DNA of 56,288 bases from UBA1557 sp041675185 (GTDB lineage Bacteria > Patescibacteriota > Patescibacteriia > Magasanikbacterales > UBA922): NCBI GenBank assembly GCA_041675185.1, contig JBAYUH010000003.1, positions 1-56,288 on the forward strand, written 5' to 3'. Positions 15,115-23,606 of this stretch are shown here, piece after piece (position 1 is the stretch's first letter; each line of letters opens with the position of its first letter). Position numbers and translations under genes: made by a program. The notes beneath the pieces are model-generated. The model saw only the letters and a list, made by a program, of their open reading frames with translations. It ran no database searches and had not been told where the DNA came from.

Positions 15115-16248
15115 TTTTATTAATTTTTTATACAACATTTCTATCTTTGGCACTATCACATCCCAACTGTAATGTTCATGAATAACCTTTTTATTTTCTT
15201 GTCCCATTTTTTTTCTTTCTTCTTCAGAAAGATTCAAAAATTCATATAAACATTTTTTCAAAGCTTCTACATTATTTTCTTTGAAAAGCATTTTTGGATT
15301 TTTGATTAGCTCTAGATGTTCAGTAATTGTGGACACTAATGTTGGTATAGCATAACTCATGCCTTGTAATACTGTAATAGGTAAACCTTCATTGAGAGAA
15401 GGATGTACCAAAGCCAAAGAATTCGCATATAGTTCTTCCAACACTTTACCTGACTGAAAATCAGTAAAGACTATATCATTGACATTGCTAGCTTGAATGT
15501 GTAGCTTCTTTATGTAGTTGTCTGTATAAGCAGAACCACCAACGATGGCTAATTTTATTTTTTGTATTTTTTCATCATTTGGATATTGTGCTTTTAATTT
15601 GTGAAAAGCTTCTATTAGAAAATGGGCGCCTTTGTGAGGAACTAGACGAGAAACCATGATAAAATATTTATTTTTTTCAAGAGAGAATTGTTTTATTTCT
15701 TTTGAACCAACAATATGTTCAATTTCATTGACTCCATTTGGTATGTATGTGGTTTTTCTATTAAATTCATTTATACAATATAGCTTTATACTATCTGATA
15801 CAGAAATAGTTTTGTGGGCAAAAGTACAAGCAGTTTTCTCACCAATTCTCAAGAATAATTTGGCAATACTATTCCATTTTTGGTGGTATCTATCTATAGA
15901 ATGAAAGGTAGTTACTACTTTTGTTTTTGGTGCAAAGATACGTGGTATCCAAGATAACAAAGAAGGACCAACACCATGGTAGTGGATGATATCGTATTTT
16001 TGAAATAGCGCATGAATAGTAGATGTAAAAGTATGTACTATAGCATCTAGATGTTTAGTGCGTATTGTTGGAGTATGTATGATATATACACCTTCGAATT
16101 TTTTGTTTAAATTTTTTGTATACCATTTACGACTATAGACTGTAACATCATTATTTTTGGCTAGACGCACAGACAAATCATGTACGTGTTTTTCCACGCC
16201 ACCATATAGAGCTGGTATGCCTTTTTGTCCAATCATGGCTATTTTCAT
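15112..16248 (-). CDS. GT4-family glycosyltransferase (WsaF/DUF1972-like start)
   Basis: A 378-residue GT-B protein. The start MKIAMIGQKGIPALYGGVEK is the conserved opening of rhamnosyltransferase-like GT4 enzymes. The donor domain has VSRLVPHKGAHFLIEAF and IVGGSAYTD, and the catalytic motif reads EGLPITVLQGM, with Gln where the second Glu of E-x7-E usually stands. That substitution could reduce or change activity. It is transcribed divergently from pilT, with a 267-bp gap containing low-complexity repeats. Confidence 0.9.
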   Translation of the reverse strand: MKIAMIGQKGIPALYGGVEKHVHDLSVRLAKNNDVTVYSRKWYTKNLNKKFEGVYIIHTPTIRTKHLDAIVHTFTSTIHALFQKYDIIHYHGVGPSLLSWIPRIFAPKTKVVTTFHSIDRYHQKWNSIAKLFLRIGEKTACTFAHKTISVSDSIKLYCINEFNRKTTYIPNGVNEIEHIVGSKEIKQFSLEKNKYFIMVSRLVPHKGAHFLIEAFHKLKAQYPNDEKIQKIKLAIVGGSAYTDNYIKKLHIQASNVNDIVFTDFQSGKVLEELYANSLALVHPSLNEGLPITVLQGMSYAIPTLVSTITEHLELIKNPKMLFKENNVEALKKCLYEFLNLSEEERKKMGQENKKVIHEHYSWDVIVPKIEMLYKKLIK

Positions 16249-16391
16249 ATATAATGGTATTTGTTAATAAAAATGTTTTTTTGTGAGTATTTTAAGCTTA
16301 ATTAAGCCTTTTTTTCCTTGATTACTAAAACAACATATTATAGCATAAAACAGTCCTTTTGTCAAGGTAGGCTATATGTGGTAAAATTAAC

Positions 16392-16436
16392 CAAAGGCTT
16401 GAAAAGCCTGAAATGCTAGAAAGGCTTGGAAGGTCT
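16392..16436. repeat. AAGGCTTGAAA-type repeat cluster
   Basis: Degenerate tandem copies of AAGGCTTGAAAAGCCTG in the gap upstream of pilT. The same motif builds long palindromes at 34613-34690 and 47822-47905. Confidence 0.7.
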
Positions 16437-16515
16437 TTTTAAGTATAAATTTTTTAGATAAAATCTAGTAAAACCAATAAACTAATAAACTAATAATCTA
16501 TTAAACCAAAATACT

Positions 16516-17550
16516 ATGAAACCTATAAAATCATATTTTGAAGATGCACTCAAAGTTGGTGCTTCTGATTTACATTTGGTTGGTGGGGACAGACCTACTT
16601 TGAGAATTGAAGGTAATTTGAAAGAATTAGAAAAAGAACCAATATTTCCAGAAGAATTAGAAAAAGCTATCCTTACTCTTTTGGATTCAAAAAAGAAAAA
16701 GGCTTTTGAAGAAAATTTAGAATTAGATTTTGGAATGGAAGTCAACAATACTCGTTTTCGTGTCAATCTACATCGTCAAAATGGTACTGTGGGTTTGGCA
16801 GCTCGTGTCATACCAAAGGAAATACCTACACCACAGGATTTGCGTTTTGAACCACAATTGCTTGAAGCTACCAATCTAATGGATGGTTTGGTCGTGATTG
16901 TTGGTCCAACTGGTCATGGTAAATCTACTACTCTTGCCAGTATGATAAATGAGATTAACAAAAATCGTAAATCTCATATTATTACTATTGAAGATCCTAT
17001 AGAATTTGTTTTTAAAGATGATAAAAGTCTTATTGAACAACGTGAAGTTGGTACAGATACCAAATCTTTTGCTGAAGCTTTGAAACATGTTTTGCGACAA
17101 GATCCAAATGTGATTTTGGTAGGTGAAATGCGTGATCTTGAAACTATTTCTACTGTTTTGACTGCAGCTGAAACTGGACATTTGGTATTGTCAACTATTC
17201 ATGCTGCTTCTGGAGCAGATGCTATAGAACGTATTATCGACGTATTTGATGGACCACAGCAAAAACAAATAATGATCCAGCTAGCTTCTGTGTTGCGTGT
17301 AGTGATTACTCAACAGCTTTTGCCAACAGTAGAGGGTGGTCGTGTCGCTGCTCGTGAAATTTTGGTGAATAATTCTGCTGTATCTAATATGATCAAAGAA
17401 AGTAATGTGGCTCAAATTTATAGTGCTATCCAAACTGGAGCTGACAATGGTATGCAAAGTATGGAAAATTCTCTAAAAGATCTTTTGGCAGCGGGAATAA
17501 TTAGTGAGGAAGTCGCTGAAAAAAGAATGATGAAACATAGACAATTATAA
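16516..17550 (+). CDS. pilT: PilT twitching-motility ATPase
   Basis: A 344-residue hexameric secretion ATPase. The N-terminal PAS-like domain (1-100) includes GASDLHLVGGDRPTLRIEG; Walker A is GPTGHGKST (130-138); the Asp box is IITIEDPIEF; Walker B is DPNVILVGEMRD; the His box is STIHAASGADAIERI. PilT powers type IV pilus retraction at the inner membrane. Other pilus genes are not in this window. The sequence is close to the family norm and appears intact. Confidence 0.95.
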   Translation: MKPIKSYFEDALKVGASDLHLVGGDRPTLRIEGNLKELEKEPIFPEELEKAILTLLDSKKKKAFEENLELDFGMEVNNTRFRVNLHRQNGTVGLAARVIPKEIPTPQDLRFEPQLLEATNLMDGLVVIVGPTGHGKSTTLASMINEINKNRKSHIITIEDPIEFVFKDDKSLIEQREVGTDTKSFAEALKHVLRQDPNVILVGEMRDLETISTVLTAAETGHLVLSTIHAASGADAIERIIDVFDGPQQKQIMIQLASVLRVVITQQLLPTVEGGRVAAREILVNNSAVSNMIKESNVAQIYSAIQTGADNGMQSMENSLKDLLAAGIISEEVAEKRMMKHRQL

Positions 17551-17845
17551 TAATTTAGGAATTTTAAATTTTGAATTTTAAAACAATTCCTAAATTTTTT
17601 AATTTCAAATGCAAAAATATTGTATAATAAATTACCTCGCAGTATCGTGCTTTAGACTGTTCAATCCTCTGATTCAGGCTGATGAGGTATATATCCAGGA
17701 AATATCTTTTGAAAATTTACGGTTTCTTAAATTTTTCCCTTAAAGGAAATTTTGAGATAAGCCTCTAGGAATAAAATGATTTAAAATTTCTAAATTGTAA
17801 AATTGTTTTAAAATTTAAAATTTCTAAATTAAAAATTTAATTCGT
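17551..17845. repeat. Palindromic gap between pilT and the PBP gene, with element copy C
   Basis: 17631-17690 aligns with the reverse complement of the central part of copy A at 13.7 kb (shared CGCAGTATCGTGC and TCCTCTG). Around it, TAGGAATTTTAAATTTTGAA-like sequence at 17557-17600 and its inverted, diverged copy at 17780-17830 can form a large hairpin. No gene is seen. Confidence 0.65.
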
Positions 17846-19621
17846 GTGCGAGTAAACTATCAAGTAAAACCAAAACAAATTTTCAAAAAAGAAAATCCAG
17901 ATTTTAGATTGAATCTGGCTGTTTTGATTTGTGCTGGTGCTTTTGTAGTTATTTCTATACGTCTATTTACTCTGATGATTTTGCAACATAGTTTTTATAC
18001 AACTCTTGCTTCTGGTTCACAAGATATGTATGAAAGTCTTTTTCCAAAACGTGGGGAAATTTTTTTGGAATCAGAAAATGGAGAAGATTTGTTTCCTTTG
18101 GCTATCAATCGTGATTTTTACACTATATATTCAGATGATAGATTGATCAAAGATAATCAAACAGCTGAAGATATCGTGACAAAATTGTCTGAAGTATTTT
18201 CTTATGATGATGAACGCAAAGCAAAAGTTTTGGCACAATTGGAAAAAACAGGTGATCCTTATGAACCATTGGAACAAAAAGTAGATGAAGAAACTGTTAG
18301 TAAAGTAAAAACAATGAATTTGGTTGGTATTGGTTTTTCTCGTTTTTCACAACGTTATTATCCTGAAGGAAATTTAGCTTCACAAGTGATTGGTTTTTTG
18401 GGTAAAGATGAATCAGGAAAAGATGTTGGGCGTTATGGTCTAGAAGGATATTGGCAACAGGAATTAGTAGGTAATGGGGGATTTTTGGAAGGTGCTAAAA
18501 CAGCTCAAGGTAGTTGGATTCCTTTGGCAGGTAGAGCTCTAAAACCAGCTGAAGATGGTGTGGATTTGATTTTGACTATTGATAGAACATTGCAATTTGA
18601 AGCTTGTAAAATTTTGGAAGAACAACAAAAATTATACGAAGCTGAAACTGCTGCATTAGTAATTATGGATCCTTTTACTGGCGCTATAAAAGCCATGTGC
18701 TCTAGTCCTAGTTTTGATCCTAATAAATATGGTGATGTGGAAAGTGCTGAGGCTTATAATAATCAAACAATATTTACGCCTTATGAACCTGGATCAGTTT
18801 TTAAACCTATAATTGTATCAGCTGCCTTGAATGAGGGTATCATAACACCAGATACAACTTTTGTAGACAAAGGTAGTGCAGATGCCAATTGTCAAAAACC
18901 AATTCAAAATGCTAACTTGAAAAGTTTTGGTTTGCAAACAATGACTGGTGTATTAGTAAATTCTATCAATACTGGTATGGTCTTTATTGCTAACAAACTT
19001 GGTAAAGATAAATTTAAACAATATGTAGAGTCTTATGGTTTTGGTGTGAAGACAGGAATTGAATTGGATACTGAAGCGGGTGGGACTGTAGATTCTTTGT
19101 ATCTTAATAAAGGTGATAAAGTAGATTGTTATACAGCAACAGCATCATTTGGACAAGGTATTTCAGTCACACCTCTACAACTTGTCAATGCTTATGCAAC
19201 TATAGCTAATGGTGGAAAAATGATGCGTCCTTATATTGTAGAAAAAGTAGTGCATGCTGATGGAAAGGAAGACATTACTAAACCAAGAGAAATAAAAACT
19301 GTACTAGACAAAAGAAACGCTAGTCTGTTGTCAGGAATGCTAGTAAGAGTAGTAGATGATGGTGAAGGTAGTTTGGCAAAAGTACCTGGTTATTATGTGG
19401 CTGGAAAAACTGGTACTGCTCAAATTGCAGGAAAAGGCGGGTATACAACTGATCTAAATCATACATTTATTGGTTTTGGACCAGTGGATGATCCAAAATA
19501 TGTGATGATTGTCAAATTTGGTAAACCAAAATTAGTATATGCTTCTACTACTGCTGCACGTACTTTTTCTAAAATTTCGCAGTTTATTATGCAGTATTAT
19601 CATGTTCAGCCAAGTAGGTAA
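17846..19621 (+). CDS. FtsI/PBP2-type peptidoglycan transpeptidase
   Basis: A 591-residue class B penicillin-binding protein. A cytosolic start and TM helix (about 24-46) precede a pedestal with RGEIFLES and RRYYPEG-like motifs (QRYYPEGNLASQVIGFLG) and a transpeptidase domain with SVFK (Ser317, Lys320), SIN (373-375) and KTGTA (Lys521). The GTG at 17846 is used as start; a GTG 2 bp earlier is out of frame. It cross-links septal or wall peptidoglycan outside the membrane. No C-terminal PASTA domains are seen. It lies 5.6 kb from mraZ-rsmH-ftsL, so the division cluster is split here. Confidence 0.92.
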   Translation: MRVNYQVKPKQIFKKENPDFRLNLAVLICAGAFVVISIRLFTLMILQHSFYTTLASGSQDMYESLFPKRGEIFLESENGEDLFPLAINRDFYTIYSDDRLIKDNQTAEDIVTKLSEVFSYDDERKAKVLAQLEKTGDPYEPLEQKVDEETVSKVKTMNLVGIGFSRFSQRYYPEGNLASQVIGFLGKDESGKDVGRYGLEGYWQQELVGNGGFLEGAKTAQGSWIPLAGRALKPAEDGVDLILTIDRTLQFEACKILEEQQKLYEAETAALVIMDPFTGAIKAMCSSPSFDPNKYGDVESAEAYNNQTIFTPYEPGSVFKPIIVSAALNEGIITPDTTFVDKGSADANCQKPIQNANLKSFGLQTMTGVLVNSINTGMVFIANKLGKDKFKQYVESYGFGVKTGIELDTEAGGTVDSLYLNKGDKVDCYTATASFGQGISVTPLQLVNAYATIANGGKMMRPYIVEKVVHADGKEDITKPREIKTVLDKRNASLLSGMLVRVVDDGEGSLAKVPGYYVAGKTGTAQIAGKGGYTTDLNHTFIGFGPVDDPKYVMIVKFGKPKLVYASTTAARTFSKISQFIMQYYHVQPSR

Positions 19622-19646
19622 TTTATTTTTTAATCAATATAGACCT

Positions 19647-19675
19647 TTGACTTTTTTTGGAAAATGTAGTATATT
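19647..19675 (+). promoter_or_regulatory. Promoter of the tRNA pair
   Basis: TTGACT (19647-19652), 17 bp, TATATT (19670-19675), about 50 bp upstream of tRNA-Glu. Confidence 0.75.
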
Positions 19676-19724
19676 ATTTTGGCTTTGTGATTGTTTTAAG
19701 ATAATCACTAGTCACTATATTTTT

Positions 19725-19796
19725 GGCCCGTTCGTCTAGTGGCTAGGACGCTAGGTTCTCATCCTAGTAACAGGAGTTCGATTCTCCTACGGGCTA
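19725..19796 (+). tRNA. tRNA-Glu (anticodon CTC)
   Basis: A full cloverleaf. The acceptor is GGCCCGT with ACGGGCT (first pair G-U), the D arm GTCT/AGGAC, the anticodon stem CTAGG/CCTAG with loop TTCTCAT, and the T arm AGGAG/CTCCT with loop TTCGATT. The discriminator is A and CCA is not encoded. Confidence 0.9.
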
Positions 19797-19800
19797 CAGT

Positions 19801-19890
19801 AGAAAATTACAATTTAAAATAAACAAATTCCAAATAAATTATAGTAAACAACAGTTTTAATTTGTAATTTGTAAATTGTTATTTGTATAT
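19801..19890. repeat. AT-rich imperfect palindrome between the tRNAs
   Basis: ACAAATTCCAAATAAATTAT-type sequence is followed by its inverted form (TTTAATTTGTAATTTGTAAA). The same family recurs at about 23538, 34141, 44636 and 46622. Confidence 0.65.
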
Positions 19891-19897
19891 TTCAAAT

Positions 19898-19971
19898 GTC
19901 AGGGTAGCTCAGCTGGTGAGAGCGTAGGATTCATAACCCTAAGGTCGGGAGTTCGAATCTCCCCCTTGACA
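19898..19971 (+). tRNA. tRNA-Met (anticodon CAT, elongator type)
   Basis: Acceptor GTCAGGG with CCTTGAC (one G-U), D arm GCTC/GAGC, anticodon loop TTCATAA, T loop TTCGAAT, discriminator A, CCA not encoded. G1-C72 pairing argues against initiator tRNA. A lysidine-modified tRNA-Ile2 cannot be excluded by eye. Confidence 0.85.
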
Positions 19972-19978
19972 CACACAA

Positions 19979-20010
19979 CCCCGCCCTTCGCGAAAGGCGG
20001 GGTGATATTT
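19979..20010 (+). terminator. Terminator after the tRNA pair
   Basis: CCCCGCC (19979-19985) pairs with GGCGGGG (19996-20002), then a T-rich tail. Confidence 0.8.
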
Positions 20011-20019
20011 TTCAAAATA

Positions 20020-20045
20020 AAAACTACCAAATTATTGGTAGTTTT
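20020..20045 (-). terminator. Terminator of the lipoprotein gene
   Basis: AAAACTACCA pairs with TGGTAGTTTT over a 6-nt loop; it works in either direction and lies 16 bp past the minus-strand stop. Confidence 0.8.
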
Positions 20046-20060
20046 TGTTTTTAGATTAAT

Positions 20061-20528
20061 TTATTTAATATCTACTTCCAAATCATTACTATAGACATCA
20101 CATTTATCATTTATAACAGCGCAAACTCGGATATGAGCTTTACCACTTGGAAGACCTGACCAAATTTTGCCAAAATGTGAACGTCCTCTTTCAAAATACC
20201 AAGTTGCAGGCTCTGTAGGATTAGCGTCTTTTCCATATACTAATCTCCATATTTCGACTTTATCTTTTAGCTCTTGTGATGCTGACCAATTTAGATTTAC
20301 TGTACCTTTTTTGGTTATTGGTTGTTCTGATAATATAAATTCGCTTGTGGTATTTTCTAATGTTGTATCAGTAGTTGTGGTATTTGTTTTTGTTACAATA
20401 GGTTCTGCCAATTTGACTTGTGGTGTTTCTGTTGTTGAAGTGTTGTTTGGTGTTGTTGTACTACTACAACCAGCTCCTATCAACATTAGTGCGATAGCTG
20501 AAGTTAATAAAAGATATGTTTTGCGCAT
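20061..20528 (-). CDS. Small surface lipoprotein
   Basis: A 155-residue protein. The signal peptide ends in the lipobox LIGAGC (Cys21), followed by a Ser/Thr/Asn-rich linker (22-75) and a C-terminal domain of about 80 residues with alternating hydrophobic strands (NLNWSASQ, VEIWRLVYG, AHIRVCAV) that looks like a fibronectin type III-like beta sandwich with two Cys. It would be anchored on the outer face of the cytoplasmic membrane. Function unknown. It converges with the tRNAs. Confidence 0.75.
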   Translation of the reverse strand: MRKTYLLLTSAIALMLIGAGCSSTTTPNNTSTTETPQVKLAEPIVTKTNTTTTDTTLENTTSEFILSEQPITKKGTVNLNWSASQELKDKVEIWRLVYGKDANPTEPATWYFERGRSHFGKIWSGLPSGKAHIRVCAVINDKCDVYSNDLEVDIK

Positions 20529-20866
20529 AGGTTTTTTGATTATGAATAAATACTTTTTTAGATTAAAATGTCTTTTGTATACTTATTGTAGAATAAATTC
20601 GTTAAGTATGCAAGACGGTATACTAACAATTGACAAAAAATACTATAATGGTATGATTAGCTTGGTTCTTTAGATAATTAAGTGTAAGTAATTAAACCCT
20701 TATTTGAGGGCTTTTTGTGCTACCAAATAGACTACAGTCTACAGACAACAGACTATGGATAGAACTTTAGTCAGTAGTCTGTTGTCTGTAGACTTATTGG
20801 TTTTGAGGTGTGTATTTTTATTTATTTAATTTTGACTGTAAGAAAGCTTTATTTTAAGAAACGTCT
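20529..20866. other. Gap between the lipoprotein gene and uvrA
   Basis: No gene. It holds a possible small transcription unit: a TATAAT at 20644-20649, then about 60 nt ending in a CCCTT/AGGG hairpin with a T tract (20695-20716). A long hairpin (20736-20794) follows, then the uvrA leader. Confidence 0.4.
20736..20794. repeat. 19-bp perfect inverted repeat
   Basis: AGTCTACAGACAACAGACT (20736-20754) and its exact complement (20776-20794) are separated by 21 bp. The arms are themselves built from ACAGAC/CAGACT units. Confidence 0.85.
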
Positions 20867-23467
20867 ATGCAAGACAAAATTATTATTCGAGGTGCTAGAG
20901 AACATAATTTAAAAAATATTTCTTTAGAATTACCAAGAAACAAGATGATTGTTTTTACTGGACTTTCTGGTTCTGGTAAATCTAGTCTGGCTTTTGATAC
21001 TATTTTTGCTGAAGGTCAACGTAGATATGTGGAAAGTTTGTCAGCTTATGCTAGGCAATTTCTTGGTAATATGCAAAAACCAGATGTGGATGAAATAGAC
21101 GGTCTTAGTCCCGCAATTTCTATTGATCAAAGAGCTCATAGTGCTAATCCAAGATCTACAGTAGCGACGATTACTGAGATTTATGATTATTTACGTGTGC
21201 TTTATGCACGTATTGGTGAGCCATATTGTCCAGTTTGTGGTACTAAAATTGAAAAGATGACAGTGGATGAAATTCAATCACGTATCATGAATCACATATC
21301 ACGTATCAAAAAAGGCAAAGAAATAATTATTCTTTCTCCAGTTGTACGTGGTAGGAAAGGGGAATATTATCAAATGTTGTACGACATGTATAATAATGGT
21401 TTTCTTGAAGTGCGAGTTGATGGTAAAATGTATTCTCTCAAAGAAAGAATTATTTTGTCAAAAAATAAAAAACATACAATTGAAATTGTAATTGATAAAG
21501 TATTTGTTGCACCAGAAAACTTTAAGGAAATGAAACAGAGGCTTTCAGAAGCTGTGGAAACTGCTATAGATTTGTCGGATGGACTTTGTGGAATTATTTA
21601 TGATACAAAAACAGAAGATATCTATAGTACAGAATATTCTTGTCCGAAAGATGGTTATAGTTTTCCAGAGATTGAACCACGTCTTTTTTCTTTCAACAGT
21701 CCTTATGGTTATTGTAGTCATTGTACTGGTCTTGGTACCAAAGAACTTTTTAGTGAAGATGCCTGTCCGAAGTGTGAGGGAAAACGTCTCAATGAAAATG
21801 CGCTTAGTGTCAAAATTGCTGAAAAAAATATTTGGGAAGTGACTTCTCTTACTATTGGTGAGGCCAAAGTTTTTTTTGAAAATCTGATAGAAAGTTTGGT
21901 GGAAAATAGATTGGCAATTGCTTCAGCGGCTCTAAATGAAATAAATAATCGTCTTTCTTTTTTGAATAATGTGGGTTTGCATTATATTACACTCAATCGT
22001 CGTGCTGGGACTTTGTCTGGTGGAGAAGCACAACGTATTAGACTTGCTTCACAAGTTGGACAACAGCTTGTTGGTGCGCTTTATGTTTTGGACGAACCAA
22101 CAATTGGTTTGCATCAAAGAGATAATGATAGATTGGTCTCTACTTTGCGTGAACTTTGTGATAAAGGAAATACGATTATTGTTGTTGAACATGATGAAGA
22201 TACAATTCTAATTAGTGATTGGATAGTAGATATTGGACCAAAAGCTGGTGTACATGGGGGAGAGATAGTATATTCTGGTACTTTGGAAAATCTTTTGAAA
22301 AAAGATACAAATAGCAAAAAACAAACAAATAACAAATTACAAATTCCAAATGATGATAACTTTAATTGCAAGGTTTATGGCAATGCAAAGGATTCACTCA
22401 CGGGTAAATACTTGCGTGGTGAAGAAAAAATCTCAGTACCAGAGACAAGAAGAAAAGTAGATGGACATACGCCAAAAATAAAAATCAAAGGAGCAACAGA
22501 AAATAATTTGAAAAATATCAATGTAGAAATTCCTTTGCGTAGATTTATTTGTTTGACTGGTGTATCTGGTTCTGGCAAATCTACTCTCATGCACAAAATT
22601 TTGTATCGTGGAATTGCTAATCGTCTCAATCATGTTAACAAAAGAATTGGTGATCATAAAGAAATTTTGAATACAGAATACATTGATAAAATAATTAAAA
22701 TAGATCAAAAACCAATTGGTCGTACGCCGCGTAGTAATCCAGCGACATATACAGCTACTTGGGGTTCTATTCGTGAAATTTTTGCTAGTACTCCAGAAGC
22801 GCGTATTCGTGGTTATAAAGTTGGTAGATTTAGTTTCAATCGTCCGGGTGGACGTTGTGAGAATTGTGAAGGAAAAGGAAAACTAACAATTGAAATGCAT
22901 TTCTTACCAAGTGTAGAAATTGATTGTGATGTTTGTAAAGGTAAAAGATTCAATCAGGAAACTTTGGAAGTCCATTATAAAGAAAAAAATATTGCACAAG
23001 TGTTGGATATGACTATTGAAGAAGCTGAAGAATTTTTTGTTGATATTCCACAAATTTTTGATAAATTAAAAATGTTGAATAGCGTTGGGCTTGATTATTT
23101 GAAACTTGGTCAATCAGCTACGACTCTTTCTGGTGGAGAAGCTCAGAGAATAAAACTTTCCAAAGAATTAGCCAAAAGAAATACAACTAAAACTTTGTAT
23201 TTGTTGGATGAACCAACAACTGGTCTACATTATGATGATGTTAAGAAACTTGTTGGTGTACTTCAAAGTTTGGTATCAAAAGGAAATACTGTGATGGTAA
23301 TTGAACACAATCTTGATGTGATAAAATGTGCTGATTGGATAATTGATCTTGGTCCAGAAGGTGGTGATAAAGGTGGGGAAGTCGTTGCTTGTGGTACTCC
23401 AGAAGAAGTGGCTTTGAAATCAACAGTGAGTTCAACAGGGAAATATTTGAAGAGATTTTTGTCATAA
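20867..23467 (+). CDS. uvrA: UvrA, excinuclease ABC subunit A
   Basis: An 866-residue tandem ABC ATPase that recognises DNA damage with UvrB. Walker A is GLSGSGKSSL (about 31-40) and GVSGSGKSTL in the second half. ABC signatures are TLSGGEAQRIRLASQ and TLSGGEAQRIKLSKE; Walker B is VLDEPTIGLHQRD and LLDEPTTGLHYDD. A zinc module has CSHC and CPKC; its first pair reads CPKDG, so one usual Cys is Asp. Residues 483-509 are an extra 27-residue stretch encoded by repeat-like DNA, placed inside the conserved N-SLTGKYL junction. It is shorter than the roughly 940 residues usual for the family. Confidence 0.95.
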   Translation: MQDKIIIRGAREHNLKNISLELPRNKMIVFTGLSGSGKSSLAFDTIFAEGQRRYVESLSAYARQFLGNMQKPDVDEIDGLSPAISIDQRAHSANPRSTVATITEIYDYLRVLYARIGEPYCPVCGTKIEKMTVDEIQSRIMNHISRIKKGKEIIILSPVVRGRKGEYYQMLYDMYNNGFLEVRVDGKMYSLKERIILSKNKKHTIEIVIDKVFVAPENFKEMKQRLSEAVETAIDLSDGLCGIIYDTKTEDIYSTEYSCPKDGYSFPEIEPRLFSFNSPYGYCSHCTGLGTKELFSEDACPKCEGKRLNENALSVKIAEKNIWEVTSLTIGEAKVFFENLIESLVENRLAIASAALNEINNRLSFLNNVGLHYITLNRRAGTLSGGEAQRIRLASQVGQQLVGALYVLDEPTIGLHQRDNDRLVSTLRELCDKGNTIIVVEHDEDTILISDWIVDIGPKAGVHGGEIVYSGTLENLLKKDTNSKKQTNNKLQIPNDDNFNCKVYGNAKDSLTGKYLRGEEKISVPETRRKVDGHTPKIKIKGATENNLKNINVEIPLRRFICLTGVSGSGKSTLMHKILYRGIANRLNHVNKRIGDHKEILNTEYIDKIIKIDQKPIGRTPRSNPATYTATWGSIREIFASTPEARIRGYKVGRFSFNRPGGRCENCEGKGKLTIEMHFLPSVEIDCDVCKGKRFNQETLEVHYKEKNIAQVLDMTIEEAEEFFVDIPQIFDKLKMLNSVGLDYLKLGQSATTLSGGEAQRIKLSKELAKRNTTKTLYLLDEPTTGLHYDDVKKLVGVLQSLVSKGNTVMVIEHNLDVIKCADWIIDLGPEGGDKGGEVVACGTPEEVALKSTVSSTGKYLKRFLS
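22313..22393 (+). repeat. In-frame repeat-derived insertion in uvrA
   Basis: 81 bp (27 codons) split the usual DTN-SLTGKYL junction. The core at 22321-22351 (CAAATAACAAATTACAAATT) is the same motif as the intergenic AT-rich palindromes. Confidence 0.65.
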
Positions 23468-23537
23468 AAGCATTAAAACATAAAAATATTAAAACAACTT
23501 TGTAATATTAAACAGGATGTAAACAAATAATAAATAC

Positions 23538-23600
23538 TAAATCACAAAATTGGAATTTGTAATTTGTTTCTTGTTTGTTACTTGTGATTTGTATCTTAAA
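23538..23600. repeat. AT-rich repeat upstream of uvrC
   Basis: Copies of GGAATTTGTAATTTGTTTCT followed by GTTACTTGTGATTTGTAT. An earlier piece, ATTAAAACATAAAAATATTA (23472-23498), reappears inside uvrC at 23972-24006. Confidence 0.6.
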
Positions 23601-23606
23601 GTTATT

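Noticed and set aside
20630..20649. Promoter TTGACA ... TATAAT upstream of uvrA
   Set aside because: The two boxes are only 8 bp apart, so they cannot form one sigma-70 promoter; the TATAAT alone may still act as a weak -10.
20167..20673. 168-codon plus-strand frame opposite the lipoprotein gene
   Set aside because: The minus strand encodes a clear lipobox protein; the plus frame is antisense and has no family features.
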